Assembly (NCBI RefSeq): GCF_030730945.1
Contig: NZ_JAVAMS010000005.1
Coordinates: forward strand, 1 to 64,000
Length of the DNA: 64,000 nt
From: Aurantiacibacter poecillastricola
GTDB lineage: Bacteria > Pseudomonadota > Alphaproteobacteria > Sphingomonadales > Sphingomonadaceae
Direction of reading: 5' to 3'
The position numbers and the translations under genes are program-made. Below the pieces are notes generated by a model that saw nothing but the letters and a program-made list of their open reading frames with translations, was not told where the DNA came from and did not search any database. Below, piece by piece: positions 58,966-64,000 of this stretch (its first letter is position 1; every line of letters begins with the position of its first letter).

Positions 58966-59352
58966 ATGCTGAAGCGTATCGATCCTGCCACCGCCTACAA
59001 GCGCGTCGATTTCGAGGCCTACGTCGCCGGCAGCGACGCGAAAGGGCTCGTACGCGTGTGTTTCGAGGATATCGGCGCCGCGCTCGAGCGCGCACTGTGG
59101 GCCGATGGCCAGGCCCGCACCGATATCCGCCACAACGCGCTGCAAAGGGCGCAGATGGGACTGCTCACGCTGCTGTCGGGGCTCGACATGGCGCAGCCGG
59201 TCTCGAAATCGCTGGAAGTCTTCTATCGCTCGATGGTCAGCCGCGTCACCAACGCCATGCGCTATTTCGATCCAACCGCCATCGCCATGACCCGCGACGA
59301 CCTCGCCGATATCCGGCGCTCGTTGTTTCCCGCTGACAAGCGAGCGGCGTAG
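58966..59352 (+). CDS. fliS: Flagellin export chaperone FliS
   Basis: FliS binds the flagellin C-terminus before export. The 128-residue helical product starts one base after fliD and has VRVCFEDIGAALERALWADGQARTDIRHNALQRAQMGLLTLLSGLDMAQPVSKSLEVFYRSMVSRVTNAM, which follows the FliS pattern although divergent. It is the last flagellar gene in the locus; no fliT is seen. Confidence 0.85.
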   Translation: MLKRIDPATAYKRVDFEAYVAGSDAKGLVRVCFEDIGAALERALWADGQARTDIRHNALQRAQMGLLTLLSGLDMAQPVSKSLEVFYRSMVSRVTNAMRYFDPTAIAMTRDDLADIRRSLFPADKRAA

Positions 59353-59391
59353 CAAGTCACGCAGGCAATCGGGAGGCGGACTAGGCAGCGC

Positions 59392-59465
59392 TGGAGCGGG
59401 TGAAGGGAATCGAACCCTCGTCGTCAGCTTGGGAAGCTGCTGCTCTACCATTGAGCTACACCCGC
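59392..59465 (-). tRNA. tRNA-Gly (CCC anticodon)
   Basis: The minus strand folds as a cloverleaf: acceptor GCGGGTG pairs with CACCCGC, D arm GCTCAATGGTAGAGC, anticodon loop TTCCCAA (CCC), T arm GAGGGTTCGATTCCCTT, discriminator T and an encoded CCA. The length is 74 bases. The outermost anticodon-stem pair looks like a G-A mismatch. The anticodon reads GGG codons. Confidence 0.95.
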
Positions 59466-59576
59466 GTGGCCTGACCGGACTGATGCCAGGACCGCTTCGC
59501 GCTTTTCTCGCGCTGCGATCGCCGCTTGCCACGATTGCGCGCGATTGGTCAACACAGCTTCGTTAAGCCAACCCGG

Positions 59577-59816
59577 CTAGCGAAGCTTTTGACCGGACCC
59601 CGTCCATTTGCCGACGACTTCTGCAACCGGCGCGCCGCCTTGTCCATGCGCTGTCGGGTAGTGGTGGACGGAAAGGACGGTGACGTAATTCTCCGTTCCT
59701 TCCCGCGTGACCATCACGCGGTCGCCATGCGAGGGAACCGAGACGAAGTCATATGGCCCCCAATCCTCCGAATCGCTCCCCTTGCCTCGCACAACGCTTA
59801 CCTGGCAGCTCACCAT
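59577..59816 (-). CDS. Small hypothetical protein
   Basis: The 79-residue product has a beta-rich look: MVSCQVSVVRGKGSDSEDWGPYDFVSVPSHGDRVMV, then ENYVTVLSVHHYPT. No signal peptide or membrane segment is present. The start is chosen for AAAGGAG just upstream. Family not recognised; it lies between tRNA-Gly and the RamB-type regulator on the same strand as both. Confidence 0.65.
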   Translation of the reverse strand: MVSCQVSVVRGKGSDSEDWGPYDFVSVPSHGDRVMVTREGTENYVTVLSVHHYPTAHGQGGAPVAEVVGKWTGSGQKLR

Positions 59817-59887
59817 GCTCGTCTCCTTTCTTCGCCTTGGTATCAGAAAATGGCGGCTGACGAGCCTTTCGCGCACACGAAAGCTCT

Positions 59888-61288
59888 CTATTCGGCGGAA
59901 AAATCGAATGGCACGCCGCTGTCGCGAAAGCGTCCGGGGATCAATTCGCGGCCCATCGGCGGGGCGGAACGGGCTATGCAGCGGGGGCGATGGCACAGAC
60001 GGCAGGCAACACCGATGGGCGTGGGCTCGGCGTCGCGGAGGCTGTCGGAATATACGAGCCTGGCCAGATGCTCCGCCGAGCAGGCCAGCGCCACGGCACG
60101 CAGCACGCTGCGCTCGCCATATCGCCTGCCGCCGGCGCGCACCGTGCGGGCGATGGAGACGTAGCGCTCGCCATCGGGCAGTTCGATCAATTGCGCATCC
60201 ACCGCGCCGGGCTGGGCGAACACCTGGTGGATATTCCACAACGGGCAGGCCCCGCCATGGCGCGCGAGAGGAAAGCCCGCGCCGTCCAGCCGCTTGGAGA
60301 CATTGCCCGCCCGGTCTACTCGCAGAAAGAAGAACGGCACGCCCTCCTCGCCCGGCTTCTGCAACGTGGTGAGGCGGTGGGCGGCCTGCTCGAAACTGAC
60401 GGTGAAGCGGGCGGCCAGCGCCTCGACATCGTAGCGCAGGCTTTCGGCCGCCTTCAGGAAATCGCGATAGGGCATAAGCAGCGCTGCGGCCCAGTAGGAT
60501 TGCAGCGCCCGGCGCACGAGGCGGGCACTGTCCTCGCTGACAAAGCGTGCTTCGGCCAGCAACGTGTCTATCGCGGGGCCCTGCTCCAGGATAGCGATCT
60601 GTAGCGCCGCCTGGAAACAGCGCCCGGCATGGTCCAGCCGCTCGGAGATGTGCACGCGCCGCCGGTGGTAGTCGTGCCAGCGCGTGGCACCGCGAAGCAG
60701 CCCGTCATCGGCAAGGCGCAGGTCGAGGCCGTGCTTCTCGGCGATATACTCCTTCATCGCTGCGAAGCCGGAGAGCTGGCGCGCCGCCTCGCTGGCACTG
60801 TCGTCCAGCGTGGGAAAGCAGTTTCGCCGCGCCGCGAGGAAGGCCCGAGCATCGGCCACGACATCGGGGGCTGTAGATGACGAACCGCCAAGGCGCTCCT
60901 CGCGCCTTGCGGCGAGGGCGAGCTGTTCCTCGCCGAACGCCGTGTGCAGCCGCAGCAGCGCTTCGGCCATGCCGGGATAGCTGGTGGCGATGTCTTCGAT
61001 ATCGAGCGGCTCTATGGCGATGTCGGCGAATAGCGGATCCCGCAGCGCGGATTGCAGGCGCGCGGTGGTCTCGTCGGCATCCTTATCGGCAAGGTCCGCC
61101 ACGTCGATGCGGTACGTGGTCGCGAGCTTCAGCAGCATCTCCGCCGTCACGGGCCGCTGATTTCGCTCCATCAGCGCGATATAACTGGCGGAGATATCGA
61201 GATCGGCGGCCATGTTGGCCTGAGTCAGGCCTAGCTCGCGGCGCAGTTTCTTGAGGCGTGGGCCGAGATAGAGGGTCTTTGTGGGCAT
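59888..61288 (-). CDS. RamB-type short-chain fatty acyl transcriptional regulator
   Basis: The 466-residue product has an N-terminal XRE-type helix-turn-helix (LGPRLKKLRRELGLTQANMAADLDISASYIALMERNQRPVTAEML), a central IrrE/ImmA-like domain and the C-terminal cysteine motif GVACRLCHRPRCIARSAPP that marks the ScfR group (RamB, PccR, MccR). Members sense acyl-CoA status and control the glyoxylate or propionate routes. Being divergent from isocitrate lyase, with an inverted repeat between them, it most likely regulates aceA. Direction (activator or repressor) is not known from sequence. Confidence 0.9.
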   Translation of the reverse strand: MPTKTLYLGPRLKKLRRELGLTQANMAADLDISASYIALMERNQRPVTAEMLLKLATTYRIDVADLADKDADETTARLQSALRDPLFADIAIEPLDIEDIATSYPGMAEALLRLHTAFGEEQLALAARREERLGGSSSTAPDVVADARAFLAARRNCFPTLDDSASEAARQLSGFAAMKEYIAEKHGLDLRLADDGLLRGATRWHDYHRRRVHISERLDHAGRCFQAALQIAILEQGPAIDTLLAEARFVSEDSARLVRRALQSYWAAALLMPYRDFLKAAESLRYDVEALAARFTVSFEQAAHRLTTLQKPGEEGVPFFFLRVDRAGNVSKRLDGAGFPLARHGGACPLWNIHQVFAQPGAVDAQLIELPDGERYVSIARTVRAGGRRYGERSVLRAVALACSAEHLARLVYSDSLRDAEPTPIGVACRLCHRPRCIARSAPPMGRELIPGRFRDSGVPFDFSAE

Positions 61289-61310
61289 GGTCTTTTCTCG
61301 CAGCGTGTCG

Positions 61311-61358
61311 AACTTTACAGCCTTACACGCAAATTATGTAAAGTTTGACAACATTACA
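61311..61358. promoter_or_regulatory. Inverted-repeat operator between the regulator and aceA
   Basis: AACTTTACA (61311-61319) and TGTAAAGTT (61337-61345) form a perfect 9-bp inverted repeat with a 17-base spacer. Two further TTACA half-sites lie at 61323 and 61354. The block is AT-rich in a GC-rich setting and lies in the 140-base divergent intergenic region, so it is the likely binding site of the RamB-type protein. It differs from the TTTGCAAA-type sites described for relatives. Confidence 0.65.
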
Positions 61359-61428
61359 CTGAACTGAGCGACAGGGCTTCTCGCAAGTGCGAACTGATCT
61401 TCACCAAACGCAATGGGGAGGACCCGCC

Positions 61429-63021
61429 ATGACCTATTTCGAAGAAATCCACCGCCAGACGAATCTTAAGCACCGTCGCGGCGCGGACTGGCAGGGCGTC
61501 GAGCCCGAATTCGCCGCGCGCCTGCGCACGCAGAACCAGTTCCAGACCGGCCTCGACATCGCTCGCTATACCGCGAAGATCATGCGCGCCGACATGGAGG
61601 CCTATGACAAGAACCCGGCCGCCTACACGCTGTCGCTGGGTTGCTGGCACGGTTTCATCGGCCAGCAGAAGATGATCTCCATCAAGAAGCATTTCGGCAC
61701 CACCAAGGGCCGCTACCTTTATCTCTCGGGCTGGATGGTCGCCGCGCTGCGCAGCGAATTCGGCCCCCTGCCCGACCAGTCCATGCACGAGAAGACCAGC
61801 GTGCCCGCGCTGATCGAGGAGCTCTACACCTTCCTGCGCCAAGCCGATGCCCGCGAGCTGGGCGGCCTGTTCCGCGATCTCGACCGCGCCCGCAAGGATG
61901 GCGACGAGGCAGCCGCCGCCCGCACGCAGCAGGCCATCGACAACCACCAGACGCATGTCGTGCCGATCATCGCCGATATCGATGCAGGCTTCGGCAATGC
62001 CGAGGCAACCTACCTGCTCGCCAAGAAGATGATCGAGGCCGGCGCCTGCGCGCTGCAGATCGAGAACCAGGTGTCCGACGAGAAGCAGTGCGGCCATCAG
62101 GACGGCAAGGTAACGGTGCCGCACGAGGACTTCCTGCAGAAGATCCGCGCCATCCGCTACGCTTTCCTCGAACTGGGCGTGCCCGATGGCATCATCGTCG
62201 CCCGCACGGATTCGCTGGGCGCAGGCCTCACCAAGCAGATCGCCTTCAGCCACGAGCCGGGCGACCTTGGCGACCAGTACAACAGCTTCCTCGATTGCGA
62301 GGCCGTGGAGGGCGTGGGCCAGCAGGGCGATGTTCTGCTGAACCGCGACGGGCAGCTGGTGCGCCCGAAGCGCCTGGCGTCCAACCTCTTCCAGTTCCGC
62401 CCCGGCACCGGGGAGGACCGCTGCGTGCTCGACTGCATCACCGCGTTGCAGAACGGCGCGGACCTGCTCTGGATCGAGACCGAGAAGCCGCATGTCGAGC
62501 AGATCGCCGGAATGGTCGACCGCATCCGCGAGGTCTGCCCGAAGGCGAAGCTGGTCTACAACAACTCGCCCAGCTTCAACTGGACGCTGAACTTCCGCCA
62601 GCAGGTCTACGATGCCTGGGAAGCCGAGGGCCGCGACCTCGCCATGTACGAGCGCGACATGCTGATGAGCCAGCATTACGACGATAGCGAACTCGCGATC
62701 GAGGCCGACGAGAGGATCCGCACCTTCCAGCGCGATGGCGCTGCGCGTGCGGGCATCTTCCACCACCTGATCACGCTGCCGACCTACCACACCGCGGCGC
62801 TCAGCACCGACAATCTCGCCAAGCGCTATTTCGGCGAGGAAGGCATGCTGGGCTACGTGAAGCAGGTCCAGCGCGAGGAAATCCGGCAGGGGATCGCCTG
62901 CGTGAAGCACCAGAACATGGCCGGCTCCGACATCGGGGACGACCACAAGGATGCCTTCGCCGGAGAAGCTGCCCTGAAAGCGGGCGGCGAGAACAACACC
63001 ATGAACCAGTTTGCAGCGTAA
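61429..63021 (+). CDS. aceA: Isocitrate lyase (long form)
   Basis: AceA splits isocitrate into succinate and glyoxylate, the first step of the glyoxylate shunt. The 530-residue product (start at 61429 after GGGGAGGA) is the longer ICL type. The catalytic loop is EKQCGHQDGK, and VPIIADIDAGFGNAEATYLLAKKMIEAGACALQIENQ and YNNSPSFNWTLNF are present. It would allow growth on acetate or fatty acids together with the malate synthase two genes on. Confidence 0.96.
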   Translation: MTYFEEIHRQTNLKHRRGADWQGVEPEFAARLRTQNQFQTGLDIARYTAKIMRADMEAYDKNPAAYTLSLGCWHGFIGQQKMISIKKHFGTTKGRYLYLSGWMVAALRSEFGPLPDQSMHEKTSVPALIEELYTFLRQADARELGGLFRDLDRARKDGDEAAAARTQQAIDNHQTHVVPIIADIDAGFGNAEATYLLAKKMIEAGACALQIENQVSDEKQCGHQDGKVTVPHEDFLQKIRAIRYAFLELGVPDGIIVARTDSLGAGLTKQIAFSHEPGDLGDQYNSFLDCEAVEGVGQQGDVLLNRDGQLVRPKRLASNLFQFRPGTGEDRCVLDCITALQNGADLLWIETEKPHVEQIAGMVDRIREVCPKAKLVYNNSPSFNWTLNFRQQVYDAWEAEGRDLAMYERDMLMSQHYDDSELAIEADERIRTFQRDGAARAGIFHHLITLPTYHTAALSTDNLAKRYFGEEGMLGYVKQVQREEIRQGIACVKHQNMAGSDIGDDHKDAFAGEAALKAGGENNTMNQFAA

Positions 63022-63061
63022 ACGCTGCGGCGAACCAGTTTGCAGCCTGATTGCTGCGAAA
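63004..63061 (+). repeat. Tandem duplication across the aceA stop codon, with hairpins
   Basis: AACCAGTTTGCAGC occurs at 63004-63017 and again at 63033-63046, 29 bases apart. The first copy encodes the last residues of AceA (NQFAA). Each copy leads into a hairpin: GCAGCGTAAACGCTGC and GCAGCCTGATTGCTGC. The paired hairpins lie between aceA and the next ORF and could affect mRNA decay or read-through. Confidence 0.7.
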
Positions 63062-63078
63062 ACCCAAGGAGACGTAAA

Positions 63079-63234
63079 ATGGCACACCCGACCCTGGCCC
63101 GCCCGGTCTTCTCGACCGAGGATTTCGGCCTCATCCGCAATGCGCTGGCCGTCGCCATCCGCAATGGCGAGGACAATGCGGAGACCCGCAAGCTGGTGAA
63201 CCTGCACCACCGCATGGGACGCTTTGGCCGATGA
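63079..63234 (+). CDS. Small ORF between aceA and malate synthase
   Basis: The 51-residue product (MAHPTLARPVFSTEDFGLI..., ending HHRMGRFGR) begins after AAGGAGACGTAAA and its stop overlaps the malate synthase start (ATGA). A good ribosome site and coupling suggest it is translated. It has no signal peptide or membrane helix. Family not recognised; it may be a genuine small protein or a coupling leader. Confidence 0.65.
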   Translation: MAHPTLARPVFSTEDFGLIRNALAVAIRNGEDNAETRKLVNLHHRMGRFGR

Positions 63235-64000
63235 CGACATCGACGCTCCGCAACACCAGCGATAGCGCCGAGATCATCCCGCGCGATGGATACGTCCACC
63301 GCGCGGGGTTGTCCGTAGACACGGTGCTGGCCGAGTTCATCGAAGCAGAAGCGCTGCCCGGCACCGATATCGAGGCGGACCGATTCTGGACGGGACTGTC
63401 TGCCCTCGCCCGGGATTTCACGCCGCAAAACCGCGCGCTGCTCAAACGGCGCGAGGAGTTGCAGGCAGCGATCGACGACTGGCACAGGACGCATCGCGAT
63501 GCCGGGACCGGTGTCCCCGTCCGCATCCTGCGCGAGCTAGGCTATCTCGTCGACGAACCCGATCCCTTCACCATCGGCACAAACGGTGTCGATCCCGAGA
63601 TTGCGCAAGTCGCGGGGCCGCAGCTGGTCGTCCCGGCGCTCAACGCCCGTTTTGTGCTCAATGCAATCAATGCGCGCTGGGGCAGTCTCTACGATGCCTT
63701 CTACGGCACGGACGCGCTGGGCACATTGCCGCAAGGAGAGGCCTATGACGAGGAGCGCGGCGCGCTGGTGATAGCCTATGCCAAGGCATTCCTCGACGAG
63801 GCGGTGCCGCTTGCCCAAGGCAGCTGGTCCGACTGGACCGGCGGCACTCCGGATTTGGCCGACGCCGAACAGATGGTCGGCACGATCGGCGACAACCTGT
63901 TGCTGCGCCACAACGGCCTGCACATTGAGATCTTCATCGACCCCGCGCACGAGATCGGCGCAAACGATCCTGCTAACATCGCCGACATTCGCCTTGAATC
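63231..64000 (+). CDS. glcB: Malate synthase G (3' end outside window)
   Basis: The ATG at 63231 overlaps the preceding stop. The 256 visible residues match the N-terminal part of malate synthase G: YVHRAGLSVDTVLAEFIEAEALPGT, REELQAAIDDWHR, LRELGYLVDEPDPF, VAGPQLVVPALNARFVLNAINARWGSLYDAFYGTDAL and LLRHNGLHIEI. The enzyme condenses glyoxylate with acetyl-CoA. The full protein is about 700 residues, so most of the gene is beyond the window. Confidence 0.95.
   Translation, partial: MTTSTLRNTSDSAEIIPRDGYVHRAGLSVDTVLAEFIEAEALPGTDIEADRFWTGLSALARDFTPQNRALLKRREELQAAIDDWHRTHRDAGTGVPVRILRELGYLVDEPDPFTIGTNGVDPEIAQVAGPQLVVPALNARFVLNAINARWGSLYDAFYGTDALGTLPQGEAYDEERGALVIAYAKAFLDEAVPLAQGSWSDWTGGTPDLADAEQMVGTIGDNLLLRHNGLHIEIFIDPAHEIGANDPANIADIRLE

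Noticed and set aside
59392..59465. tRNA-Gly as an integration site for a genomic island
   Set aside because: No integrase gene and no repeated tRNA 3' end were seen in the window.

Overview
The window looks like chromosomal DNA of a high-GC alphaproteobacterium of the order Sphingomonadales, most likely Erythrobacteraceae. This is an inference from gene content: a carotenoid operon (crtY-crtI-LOG-crtB), a MipA/OmpV porin-like protein, typical sphingomonad hypothetical families, and a flagellar set built around sigma-54, FliA, FlgM and FliD/FliS. No rRNA, prophage, insertion sequence or CRISPR array is visible.

Region 1 (1-13,700) is mixed housekeeping and accessory DNA. It holds the end of a DUF2726 nuclease-fold protein, an AT-rich gene with a HEPN-type R-x4-H motif, thiC with a TPP riboswitch, a DUF2585 membrane protein, an AbgT transporter, a small periplasmic protein, an SRAP-fold protein lacking its catalytic cysteine, a membrane protein, a YadA-type trimeric autotransporter, a DUF6445 oxygenase-like protein, a secreted S9 peptidase and a MipA/OmpV protein. 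The AT-rich gene starts inside the thiC stop codon, so it may be read from thiamine-controlled mRNA.

Region 2 (13,790-26,940) carries crtY, crtI, a LOG-family gene and crtB with overlapping start and stop codons, then an NTF2-like protein, a biotin-dependent acyl-CoA carboxylase alpha subunit, glpD with an MFS exporter, dinB, a Nudix hydrolase, 6-phosphogluconolactonase, Dps and a GDT1-like membrane protein. Two copies of one palindromic intergenic repeat lie between convergent gene pairs, at 12,473 and 20,582.

Region 3 (26,970-59,350) is a nearly complete flagellar locus. The minus-strand arm reads motA-like, exbD-like, flgA, flgM, flgN, lytic transglycosylase, flhA, fliA. The plus-strand arm reads flgBCDEFGHIJKL-motAB. 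Flagellin then lies on the minus strand, and a sigma-54 activator leads fliEFGHIJKLMNOPQR-flhB-fliD-fliS. Two almost identical sigma-54 promoters (before flgB, and before the transglycosylase-flhA-fliA genes) and two FliA-like promoters (flagellin, flgM) suggest a cascade: activator plus sigma-54 makes the hook-basal body and FliA, and FliA then makes flagellin and its own anti-sigma factor. Oddities are a second stator-like pair without a peptidoglycan-binding domain, a FliM without the CheY-binding motif, and a very short FlgD.

Region 4 (59,390-64,000) has tRNA-Gly(CCC), a small hypothetical protein, a RamB-type regulator and, divergently, the glyoxylate-shunt genes aceA, a 51-residue ORF and the start of malate synthase G. 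The shared promoter region carries a clear inverted repeat.
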